Below, piece by piece: positions 18,758 through 29,800 of a DNA stretch of 31,195 bases (positions are counted from its first letter, which is position 1; each line of letters begins with the position of its first letter). The position numbers and the translations under genes were made by a program. The stretch comes from Amoebophrya sp. AT5.2. Lineage: Eukaryota > Sar > Dinophyceae > Syndiniales > Amoebophryaceae. The stretch covers positions 1 through 31,195 of the forward strand of contig RXOD01004030.1 of the NCBI GenBank assembly GCA_005223375.1, given 5' to 3'. The notes under the pieces are model-generated. The model did no database searches. It saw only the letters and a program-made list of their open reading frames with translations, and was not told the origin of the DNA.

Positions 18758-20941
18758 CGCGCTTGAGCGGTATCGGTATCGATTTGGAAAGACAAAGCTA
18801 TGAAACGAGGATGTAGTAAATCGGTGGAAGGATTCGGATCGCTTGTAGAAGGCGAAAGACGCAAATATTGTCGTGAAGGCGACGCGATTTTTACAGATAC
18901 TTACGTCAAACTCTCCGGTTCGAAAAAAAGACGGGATCTATCAATCTACTTTTGTCCGAGAGCCACGATTCGAGCCGCATACTCTAGGCTTCCCTACAAT
19001 ATCCATCTGGACGTTGACGTGCTCGGCGCGACGACGTAGACGTTCCTGATCCTTTCGCCTTCACGAATCACGAGAGATCCCACGCTTCGTTGGTACTAAA
19101 AGCAGCCTCGACCAGCTGGTTGAGAAACGATCCTGATCTTGCTTCACAAAGAATCACGCATCGAACGAGAACGACCTTTCACTGACATTATCGAACGGGA
19201 ACGCATCTGAGGACGCTGCCGCTCCCTCGTCGAGTGCTTTCTCTCGACGACAAATTCTCGACAACGAATGCCCTCTCGACTACGAACACGCGGACGAGAA
19301 AGTGTCCTGACGTACTCAATCGATTTCCACGTTGATTGTGCGCAAGCCTTCTCTTCCGCGCGGCCGCCGCCCACGAGAGAATGCGGATTGGCGAAGAGTG
19401 CGCCAAGAGGGGGTTTCGGTTTGATGTTTCCTGTGTTTGAGATACTTACTTACTAGCTGCTCCTGGTGCGTCGAGGCAGCGATTCTCTGCGCAAGTATTC
19501 CTCGCTTATCAAGCTGCTAGACCACGGTCGCAAGCGCAACATCTTCCCCCCATTCCCCCGGTGGCATGAGGCTCCGGACAGTCCTGCACCTGGACCTCCT
19601 CCGTCAGAGTGTCAGACAAGAAGATTCAAAACTCGGCCCGCACTGCGACTCCTACAAGGAAAGGAAAGCTAAACCTGAAGGCTTTGCTATCCTCTACTAA
19701 TGCATCCTTTGCTGAAGATGCCGAATGCACAAAAGAAATCATAAAAATACAACGTGTTGTAGTGGTGCTAGGGCAGCTCTTGCGGCTGACGCTGGCTTCA
19801 GATGTTTGCTCGCTGGGTGCGACGCTTACTTTTCCTATCCACCACCTCGTCTTCTGCAGAATGTTGGACTTGGAGCACTAAGCGGTAACTAAGCGTGAGA
19901 TTAAGAACTACCACAACCACTGGCACTGAACTTAGTATCTATCAGTCGTGTGTGCAGATGCAGCCTCTGCGTGGGCTGCCGTTTACGAACCAACGACCAG
20001 TCGCCGAAACTTGTGCGCAGAGGCTCAGGTCCTCAGCGTCGAAGTCGATCTGGTGGGTCTAGATCGTGGTCATAAGCGAGATTGATGAGTTAACAGCAAC
20101 AAGCATGGACATCGAGCACACCAGTGAAGCTGGAGTTAGAAGTGTTAGCTTAGGCAAAGCCCTAGTACCTAGATCTAGAACAACGACATGTAACGGAGCG
20201 TGACCGTGAGGGTGAGCCTTTACGTTTTTGTAAATTTGGGCTAGTTCGTCTTCGATCATCAAGTGCAATTTCTCATTCTAAGTTGTCACTCGTGTGACTC
20301 AGTAGTCTAGCCATGTAATGTTGAGTGACCACTATAAATATATAATACCGGCAGCTGAGTGTGAGTTTCAACAGCGAGGCGTCCGAAGTATCTATTTCAT
20401 ACATGGGTTTCTGTCGGCTTAATATTCTCAAAATGAAGTAGATTCGGTAAAATTTCAAACAGATGGACGTAGGGACAAAGCGACCAAGGTCGACTTTGAC
20501 GTTGGAAGAGTAGTGGTTTTCAAAGGGTAGTCGTGTCGTCCGAGAAGAAGCTCTTCACTACATGCCGGTGCGGGATTGTGGGTAGTATTTCATCAGCTAG
20601 TGCTTAAGTAAACTGGTGCTGCAGTTCGTTGTAGTAGTTAAAGCTCTGTTTTCACTGATCGACGCAGATCATGATGCTTTCCTCGAACTATATCAATCTT
20701 CCTATCAGAAAGTCAAAATTGTTATTGTGCACGATAGCGCCTCACAGTCACATACACATCCACCACATGCTCCCTGGTACTATCACGATTGTACCAGCTC
20801 GCCGAGGAGCTTGTGCTTCTTCTTGGGCATAGACTATATTCAAAACAGCGCTACATCACTCTAAGGATCATGCCTTGCCGCTTTTAGACAGAGAACAGCA
20901 GAGGAGCAGCTTGTCGGTAGTCGAGGATAGCCAGCGAGGAC
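18758..20941. other. Longest intergenic stretch, no gene seen
   Basis: About 2.2 kb. Short frames on both strands are scattered and lack protein-like composition. Near 19190-19300 there is a purine/pyrimidine pattern with repeated CTCTCGAC and CTCGACAAC words. I see no tRNA, rRNA, transposase or exon continuing the coiled-coil gene past its stop at 20942. Confidence 0.55.
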
Positions 20942-22709
20942 TCAATCCATTTCACGCAACTTTCGGTACATTTCCAGCTCGTTCTTCTGCTCCTCAAGCA
21001 CCTCCTTCTGCTTCTCCAGCTCGTTCTGCATCTCCTCTTTTTCGGTTTTCAGCTTGACGTTCTCCGCCTCGAGGGATCGCTTCGTGGTCTCGACCTGTCG
21101 AGTGAAGAATTGCAACTGTGCTGCTGGATATGAAGCCTAGGTAGCTGATTTCGGGTTCGGGACCAAAAGCCGGAGCCGCGGTTCTGGTCTAAACATGTAC
21201 ACATGAACTAGAAGTAGTTGAAGTTGTCAACCTCAAGGGAATCAATCTGAACCTCAATCTTCCACGAAGAACGTACTCAGCTTATACCAGTTCCACGTAG
21301 TTGCTCTTTACATCGTCCCTCTCTTTTTCCACCTTTGCTTTCGCAGCCGTCAAGTCGTCCACCGCTTTCTTCATCTTGTCTAGCGTGCACTTATTCTCGC
21401 GCTCGACCTGCTCGTTCGTCTGGTTTGCGCCTTGAATCATTTCCTTCAGCTCAATCTCCACCTTCTGCGCCTTCTCCAGATCCTTCTTCAGAGTCGTGAT
21501 GGCGCTCTGAAGGCGCTCTGCTGAGAGGTGCTTCTCCTGGAGCGCCTTCTCCTTGTCGGTGTTCACCGCGGCAATTTCGAGCTGTTTCTTCTCCAGCTGC
21601 TTCTCCAGGTCCTTCGCGCAGCTCTCCGCCGCGTCCGCGGAGTTCCGCGTCTGCGCGAGCGTCGTTTCCAAGTTCTTCACCGTTTCGCGACACACCCTCA
21701 GCTCGTTCTCGGCTGTCGAGCTCGCGTTCTTCAGCAGGTCGCGTTCGTTTTTCAGTGTACTCACGGCGAACTCCATCGCGAACCGATCCTTCTTCGCCGA
21801 CAACGCCTCGGACACCTTCGCGCCAACTTCGGCTTCCAGACCCGCGATCTTCTTCTGATAGTGCGAGATCTGGTCCTGTTTCTTCTCCTCGTCTAGCCGC
21901 TTCGCCTGCTCCAGCGTCGATTTGGACTGCTCCACTTCGCTCATCCGCACCTTCATTTTCTCCAGCTCGTCCGACAGCTGCCGCTTCTCCAGCTCGAACG
22001 TGCGTTTTTCGATGTCGCTGGTTTTGTTCCACTGCCGCTTCGCCTCGCTCGCCTTCTGTTTCTCCTCGTTTAGCTTCCCCTCGAATTGCTTCCGCTCCTC
22101 GTTGAACTGCTTCTTCAGCTCGTTGATCGCCTCGTCGTGCTGCTTCACGTTGGTCTCCAGCATCGTGTGGAAGTGCTTCCGCTCGTTCTCCGCGGCCAAG
22201 TGCGCCGTCTTCCGCTCGTTCTCCGCGGACGCGGCCAGGTTCTTCCGCTCCGCCTCGAGCGTCTGGTGCAGGGTTTTCACTTCGGCCTCCAAATTCTGCC
22301 GCACCATCTGCGTCTCCTTCGTCAGGTCGTCGATCACCCGGTTGCTCTCCGCCAGGTTCTTCTCGAACTGTTTCTTCTCCTCGCGCAGCTTGTTCTCGAG
22401 CAGCTCCTCCTTATCCTTGCGCGCTTTCTGCTCTTCCGCTAAGCGCCCGCGCCAGCTGTCGACCTCGGAGCGCACGGATTCGAGCTTCTTCTCCGTTTCG
22501 GTCTGCGCGAGGGTCTGGGCGCGGAAAGCGTCCTGCGCGCTCTTCAGCTCGACCTCGCATTTCTTCAGCTGGTTCTCGAGGCCGGACTTCGCAGACTTAG
22601 TGTCGTCCAGGCTCGCTTGCAGCTCCTTCACCTGCTGCCGAAGAGAAACGATCTTCTCGTCGTCGAGCAGCTGCCAATCCTCCGCGCCGGCGGACTCAAG
22701 GCTCGACAT
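20942..22709 (-). CDS. Long coiled-coil protein, two exons
   Basis: Exon 1 is 22709-21288 (474 codons) and exon 2 is 21094-20942; the 193-nt GT-AG intron (CTG|GTATAA...GACAG|GTC) is in phase 0. The product is 524 aa. Without splicing, exon 1 would end two codons later in TAA; exon 2 continues the same heptad-rich, Glu/Lys-rich composition (TTKRSLEAENVKLKTEKEEM and on), which is why I join them. Nearly the whole protein from about residue 20 is predicted coiled coil, with repeated ENERK-type and EERKQFE-type units near 165-215. There is no motor, kinase or other globular domain and no membrane segment. Such proteins are usually structural or tethering parts of cytoskeleton, basal bodies or vesicle traffic; sequence alone does not say which. 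Similarity to myosin or kinesin tails would be composition only. Confidence 0.85.
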
Positions 22710-23758
22710 GTTTGTTCAAAAATAACGCTAATAGTAATATTCACAAAATCTAGAACCGGTCGCGGTTGCGGCTATCGCCGATGCCTCGCTATGAAGACAA
22801 TGACCACATTGAATCGATTGGGTTTGGGATTGCAAGCCCTACTATGGAAGCTCGCAAGAAAGGTCAGGAAAAAGTACAGGATAGAGGCGCTTCTAGCTTC
22901 GTTGTTTATTCTTTTTCTGTATTTACAGCGTGCGGGCGGGTGGAAATATGTCAAACGAAGGGGAAGATGAAGATGAATATTCCGAATATCTATCGGGAAC
23001 GGGGTCGAAATCCAGGCGCCCGTCGCGGAGAGTTCTTTAGTCCGCCTCTGCACGACCTGGTTGCGTTTGCGAATTTCTAGAAGATGACAAGGATGAGAGC
23101 AGGTGCAGGTCTAGGTTCAGGTACGCTCTCGCCCCGATAGCTATTGCGTTTGCGACCGACTGCGACTCTTGTTTCGTCTATTCAAACTAACAGATGAAGA
23201 TGTTGTCCACGTTCAGAAAGGGATCGGAAATCCAGCGAGGGTACACCGACGAGGATTGTCCGTCGTCTCTCAACACTCGTGCACGCTCCTGTCGCTCTAC
23301 TTGATTGTTGCACTGCGCGTAAACGAGACAACAAGTACAACAACTGCACCTCTCAAGTCCAAGTGCCTGCTTTCACCGATAAAAAAATCGAAAACATCAA
23401 TTCACATCAATTCTTGTTGGTCCGATGCCACTCGCCCTCGCGGCGCCTGTTTTACCGAAGGTCGCGGAATGCGCGTGTCGCTGAATCAAAGCGGTGTGTG
23501 ATACCGAATCGACTCGCCTACGCTTTCGTCCAGCTTTTGGTTTGTCTGGCCCTGGGTATCAGCGCCATACCCAAGACCGGCTATGTTTCCAGTCTCATTC
23601 GTTCTGTGCGTCAGTGTCGTGGCCGACGTCGCCAACATCCATAACCCCCCCATGCATTTCCATACGTACTTCCCATTCCCACCGCCACCTTTGCCTTCAA
23701 CATTTATAAAATTCACCCTCGTCCGATGTCGATGAAGAAGAAGATCGCGCCACTTCCT
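22710..23758. other. Intergenic stretch between coiled-coil and Mpv17-like genes
   Basis: About 1 kb holding the 3' flank of the Mpv17-like gene and the 5' flank of the coiled-coil gene. I see only short frames on either strand and no repeat of note. Confidence 0.55.
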
Positions 23759-24948
23759 CTACTCTTTGCTCTTCATGCTGAGGTACACCATCCAGAGGAT
23801 GTTCATCAGGTTTGCGAACAGCATGCGTTTGTCTGGTGGTACCCATAGAAGTTGACCAGGTTCGTCGGGTACCAAAACACCATGTTCGAAAGTTGCAGCT
23901 GCCGAAACTTCGCCAGGTACTTCCTGACACTGTCGCCCACGGACTCCCCCGCGAGCACGCCCTCGCACGTGAGAAACACTAGGTTGAACACCGGGGCGAC
24001 AACCAGCTCCTCCACCGACACCTTCTGAAACGCCTTCCAGAATTTTTTCAGGGACGAATGCGGTTGCTCTTCGGTCGTCGTGCTCGTGGTCGTGGTCGTC
24101 CTATCGAGTGACCCTACTGCGTCCTCTTTTCGATTTCGCGCCGCGGATGGAACCAGGGGCGGAGGTTTCAGCGTCCTCGCGGAGCCGCTCGGTGTAGGGC
24201 TCCCAGGACTCCCTGGAAAGAACCGGTCAACCTCCGCCACCTTCTGGTTCTGGACGCTTCTGCATCTGCTCGGGCTCGTTGTCGTGCCGAATCCAGCGAA
24301 AGCAGCTACTCCTCTTCTCGACGACTGCGGCGACAAAACTGCTACGGGCTGCGAGCTCGCGTTAAAGAACTCGATCGTCTCATCTGCGGCACCCTGCTCC
24401 TCTAAGGCATCGAGGTACAAGGTCCGTCGACGGGGTCCGCCTGCTGGATCTGGCTTTTGTTTTTCTGCTGAAAATGCGGCCCCAGCAGCCGCTCTCCGCG
24501 CTCCTTCTGCAGCGTCGGCGACTTCCGCTGCATCGCCATCCGCCTCATGAAACATGGCTTCTATTTTCTCGAAGAACCAGAAACAGAGAGGATGCAGCAC
24601 TGCGAACCCGAGAAGGTACTGCTCCAACACAGATCTCGCCGAAAAGCTGGAACGAAAACCAGATAGGTAGGCCGAAATAGAAACCGGCAGGCGCGCCGGC
24701 GGTCGACCAGACGAGGGCTCCGCCGACGAGGTCGAATTGCAGACAACTGCAGCTCCGCTGTGGCTGCGATGATTCTTCAGCAGATGCTCAAAAAACTGAC
24801 GCAGCACGTCAGAGAGTGCGCCGATAAGCGCAGTGGAATACGCGTTCGCCTCAAACGGGTAACGCTCCAGTAGACTGTTGTAACGGTCCAAAAGCGCAAA
24901 AGCGAAACCAAGCGCACCTGCGCGACGCGGCCTGTTCTGCTGCTGCAT
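23759..24948 (-). CDS. Mpv17/PMP22-family membrane protein with a frame break near the C-terminus
   Basis: ATG at 24948. As read, the frame runs 380 codons to a stop at 23806, but the family's C-terminus continues in another frame to a TAG at 23759. Residues 18-56 (LDRYNSLLERYPFEANAYST) match the family's N-terminal W/Y-x-x-Y...YP block. Residues 106-133 hold the second membrane segment. A roughly 165-residue Ala/Ser/Thr-rich insert (about 134-299) sits where the family has a short loop. Residues 313-368 (VVAPVFNLVFLTCEGVLAGE ... FWYPTNLVNFYG) are a clear Mpv17 signature. The expected continuation VPPDKRMLFANLMNILWMVY is encoded immediately downstream but one base out of frame after the GGG at 23844-23842. 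Family members are inner-membrane proteins of mitochondria or peroxisomes, proposed to form channels. The shift is either a base lost from a G run in the assembly or a real mutation; no intron fits. Confidence 0.82.
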
Positions 24949-26881
24949 TTTTTATGGGGTGATTTGGAGGACTCTCTAGATTGGTGGTCTAAAAATTCAT
25001 TCGCTACGCACTGCCGCCTGTCCAAACGCCGTGTGTTGAAGTTGATTGAGGAGTACCAGTCAGACAGTGAGTCAATGTCTGGGGAAGTTGGCACGAGGAA
25101 ATACGTAAGAACACAACGGAAAAAAAAAAATGTTGATGGGGATCGCGATGTATGGGGATGGGCATGAAGACAGAGACACTATCATCACGTTCAACACAAG
25201 CACTTCTTACTTTATTTCAAATGCGATTCTGTGGCCTCCTGAAGAACACGCGAGTTGTCTGCCTGCTCACTCTGGCTTCTTCTTATTTTCTGCACCTGCA
25301 ATTTATGGTGCTCTATCGCCCCCAAAGCCATCAGATTCGCAGTAATGGGTCAAGGTCAACGTCAACCTTTGTAGGCCAATCAATCCTGACACCCGAAGAT
25401 CGGGAATCATGAGACGGTGCGCGGAGGTGGTGTTGGGATACGGGTAGGGCTTACTTAAGCTTTCCTCCCGGAAAATCAAAATTATTTTGACGCACCTTGT
25501 TCTTGTGGTGCGTACGTTCTTGCTGCATTGGATTAGAGACATTCTGCTGCAAGAGCAGATCTGTGTAAGTAGAATTGCGGACAAGTACGAGACAGCGCAA
25601 CTCGCCTTCGAGGAACCAGCAGAGCGCTGTATGAAGTATATAGTGATCTTCTCATCTTGTTCTTTCCCCTTGTGAAGACAAACTACAACCGAAACGATAG
25701 CAACCTACTATACGAACAACATCGGATGCAGCACTTTCTGCAGTTATGAGTCGGTCTGACGAGTGTGATAACCTGAGCCCGAGGACGCTAGTAGTAGACG
25801 ACGGAGACGTCGGTGCAGTAGTTGTTCGGGCGTCGAGAAAGAAGTGCGAGTATCTATTGGTGCAATCTAGAATAACGTAGCAAGCAGTTAAAGAGCGATG
25901 AAGATAATTGCCGTCCCAGTCACCGAGCGTTGAAAAGAACATGGATCACGACCTGGCTGCATAATCATCCAGGCTGTCGGTCTCGGTGCAGTACTTTGAT
26001 TACACCTGATCGAGAGCGACAAGAAATGCATCTTCTGTCTTCATCCTTATCAATAGACAAGCGATTCACGAGCATGCCACGCAGTGTTTTAAAGTTGTGG
26101 CAGCATGATCGTTGACGGAAGTGCTGAGGCAAAGAACGGGTCGTACTCGGAGTCCGGGGAAATAAAAGAGCTTTTAGTAGAGCTTTGGAATACGAATACC
26201 TCGTGGTGCTGCAGGCTCGGCTTTGGGACTTCAAGTAGTTTGTTATCTTTTGTACAGTGAGTAGCCTAGGCCTACTTCAAGTGTCCGCCCATCAATGATC
26301 CACCGAGAGAACCCACCTCGCGTTTCCTGTCGCATTTCGGTTTAGCCACGGGTGAAGAAAGCAAAACGCTTTCTCATCGTCGCCTCATGTCCCTCCCCAG
26401 CGACGGCGAACCGAAAAGATTGACCTGTCGGCAATTGAATTTCTACTTGTTGGGCCGCTATTGTTCTTGTGTTAGCCCGCTCCATCACGTTACAGCACGA
26501 GTTGTATCGTCGTATATCCATTTCCATTCGGCATTTCGGAAAATAATTACATACTACCCTATCTGTGTCTGATTACATTTCGGTTCGCATCTGCTACTCA
26601 TCAAAGCCACGTATGGTACAAAAAAACTCAGAACCGACAAAAGACGAACAAGGCCGTGGTAGCTGCCAAAATACCAAGTCCTCGGATCAATGCTGCGCGT
26701 CTTGATCTGGACACCTGCACGCGCCATCCGCAGTGACTGGAGCTTCACCCCATACCCAGTTTTTCTCGCGCCACAGGTTCATCTTGTAGACCAAGAGGAT
26801 AGAAGAGAACGAGATCGGCTACAATCAAGGAGCTGTCGGAGCAGGCCATCAGCCATCCATCCTTCAATCAGAATTGCTTCG
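24949..26881. other. Intergenic stretch, no gene seen
   Basis: About 1.9 kb between the Mpv17-like gene and the tail-anchored protein gene. Frames on both strands are short and unlike protein. An A9 run lies near 25120. I found no exon that would extend either neighbour. Confidence 0.55.
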
Positions 26882-29800
26882 TCACAATACCGCCCCACAA
26901 CTACCGCTATAGTACATGGTGCCCGCCAGCACCACCAGAATCGCCACGATGATGTTCGGTCGCGTGTTCAACACCAGGTTGTACAGCCATCGTGCCACGA
27001 GCTCGGCCATCCACGTCTTTTGCAGATCCTGTCGCTGCTGCAATGCGAGCTGACGCTCCATGATCTTGTTCAGCTTGTTCATCTTGCTCGAGGTCGTAGT
27101 TGTAGTCATCGCTGCTCCCCCGAAGGCTGCGCCAGCTGTTCCTTTACTATTTTTCTTCTTCTTGCCTCCTGCTCCTCCGGCGGTATTGGACGTGCTCGGG
27201 CGTCGCGAGTGGTCATGGTCTTTAGAGGCGCCCCTAGCTAAGTTAACGCCGCCGAACGCTTGCTGCGGGTGGTCGTGCATATTGGTATTGGTACCAGACG
27301 AAGAGATCTGCTCCGTGGACGAAGAGGCCGAAGAGGACGGGCACGTTGTGTCGTGCGTGTCGGTGCTGGACACCCCGCGCTCTCCCTCTTCGTTCATCTC
27401 GGCCGTAATATCCTGCGAACGAAACAGTTGTTGCCGACAGTACTGCGAGTACTGCTCCGGGTCCATGTTCGCATGGGGCGAGCTCTGATGTTTTTTTTCG
27501 ACGTCGTCCGTGTTGTACTTGTCGATGAAACGCTGGAGGTCCAGCGGTGGCGCGATTTCCACGGCTTGGTTCTCGCGGATCACGTACAGAATGTGCTGGC
27601 GGGTGGGCGGCCGCGGCAGCTCCTCATTCAGATTCAGCGTCGAGGCGGCCCGGTCGCCTCCACCCTTGACAGAAGAGGAGGAGCCGCCCGCCCGCAGGCG
27701 GCTGTGGCTGTACTCCGACTCAGTGCGCGCATTCTCCTCCTCCTGCTTCTCGCGCTCCTCGCTGGACGACATCAGCTGGGACAGCAAACTCGGCTCGTTA
27801 TCCTCTTTTTCCGTACGGCTGCCGATCTTTTTCTGCTTCTTCTTGTTCTGCTGCTGGTGCTGGAGCTTATCCTTGCCGGTGTTACTCGCTTGCTCCGCAA
27901 CGCTTACGGCCTGCTTCAGAAGTTTTGCGTCGTCAAGCTTCTCCTGGCTGGCCTTCAATGCCTCCGCTTGCTCCGCGACACTGACGTCCGTGCTGTGCTT
28001 GGAAGCGGCCTGGAGGGCGGCGGCCTCTTCTGCCACGCCGGAGTAAGCAGCGCGCGCCGAGACCCCGACCTCGCGCATGACCTCCACCGTCGAGAGCACC
28101 CGACCGTCCTCGAGCACGATCGGTTCGCGCTCGCGTTCCGCATGTTCCTGCGATATGAATTGCCCGCGGAAATTATTTTTTCCTCCGCTAGCGTTGCTGA
28201 TGCTGCTGCCACCGACGGAAGATGTCGCGCCCGGACCGGTGCTGCGTTTTTTGTGTTTACTGCCGGCTGTCGTATCCGGCACCGCTTCCGTTTTGATGTT
28301 CTCGGACATGGATCCGGACAACTGGCTGGGGATCGTGTCATCGGAGACGACGGACTCTTTATCCTTGCTCGAAATCAGCTCCTGCCGGCTGCCCAAAAGC
28401 GGTACGCCAGACGAAGAAGACGGGCCTTCCCCGTCAACCGGCGAGGACTGCGACTTGGTTTTGCTCAACATGTTCGGCTCCTTAGTAGAAGGACCCCCTT
28501 TATTCGCCAGCTGCGAAGATCCTGCTCCCGTAGTAGAAGCACCCGCGGCCCCCCCGACGTTCGGTTTCAGCGACCGCATCGGCTGGATCTTGTTCGGATC
28601 TGCCACGACGGTTTTCGCAGTACTAGAAGCTGCCCCCAAGATTTGCTTTCCAGCAGCCGCAGCTGCTTCCTCCTTCGCCTTCGCGGCGGCGGCCGCCTGC
28701 TTCGCCTTCAACGCGTCCGCGTAGGTAAAAAACGGCATGTCCCCATGGTCCATCTCGCCGAACTCCTCCATCCCGTACGGATCCTGTAGCGGAGGGGTGG
28801 AGGACGGCGGTGGAGGCGGCGCAACCGCCGGGGGCGCCGGCGCAGAAGCAGAGGGATTGTCCTGTTGATGACCCGCCGTCTGGTGCGCGGAAACACCCGA
28901 TTGCTGATGCTGATGCTGGCCCTTCAAAGTTGAATAAACCTTTTTTCCGACGAGGTGACCGGTGTCGTTTTGTGTCATCCAATCCGACATTTCTTGGTCC
29001 ACAGAATCGCGGGCCCACGAACTGCTCGAAGACGCCCATCCACCTCCTCCCCCCCCTCCGCGACGACTCTCTTTGTGGTGCGGCCCCGGGTACCCGTAGT
29101 TACTCGAATTATGGTTCTGCTGGTTGTTGCTGTTGAACATGCCGTAGTGGCCACTGCCTCCTCCGTACGCGTACTCGCCCGTGTTGTTACTGTTCTTGCT
29201 GCCCGACCGAGAGTCAGGATTCGCGCCGCTGTTGTGATGGTTAGTCTGGTGGCCGGCGTGGGACTTCTTCGGCGGGGGTGGCGGCGGCCCCGCCCCGCGC
29301 GGAGCGCCGTCGCGACCGCGTGGTCTTGACGGACCTCCATACGAGTGCTTGCCTTCTCCGTTCCTCGGTTCCCGTTCCGCGGTGGACTGCTGTGGCATGT
29401 TCATCCGCCTTTGCGGCAGCCGGCGGTCCCGGAGCGCAACGCGGTCGCGGGGGTCCTCGTATTCCTCAAGGTCTCCCCGAGCGTGCCGGTCGTCATCGTC
29501 GGACCGCGCCCCTTCATCGTCAGAGTTGTAAGAGTGGTCTTTATACACGTTGTAGCGTTCTGTCTCCGATTCGGACGAGTCCGAGTCTCCGTCTTCGTCC
29601 TCCAGGAGCGCGCTGATCAAGCTTTTCTCTGGCTTGTGAGCCTCACCTGTTGAAGACTTGTTCCTGGCCCCACTGCTCCAGCCAGCCAGGGAATTTAGAA
29701 AGCTGGGCACCAGTCCGCTGTTACTGCTGCCGCCTTGAGAGTCTGCGCGGGCGAAATTCTCCTCTTGCGAGCTCGTCGAGGATTTGCTGCCGGATTGGTC

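Noticed and set aside
21922..22725. Long plus-strand open frame (267 codons), Ser/Phe-rich
   Set aside because: It is antisense to the coiled-coil gene and mirrors its Glu/Lys codons; no sign of its own constraint.
27260..28789. Plus-strand open frame of 509 codons
   Set aside because: Antisense to the tail-anchored protein gene; Leu/Arg-rich composition typical of a shadow of a GC-rich gene.
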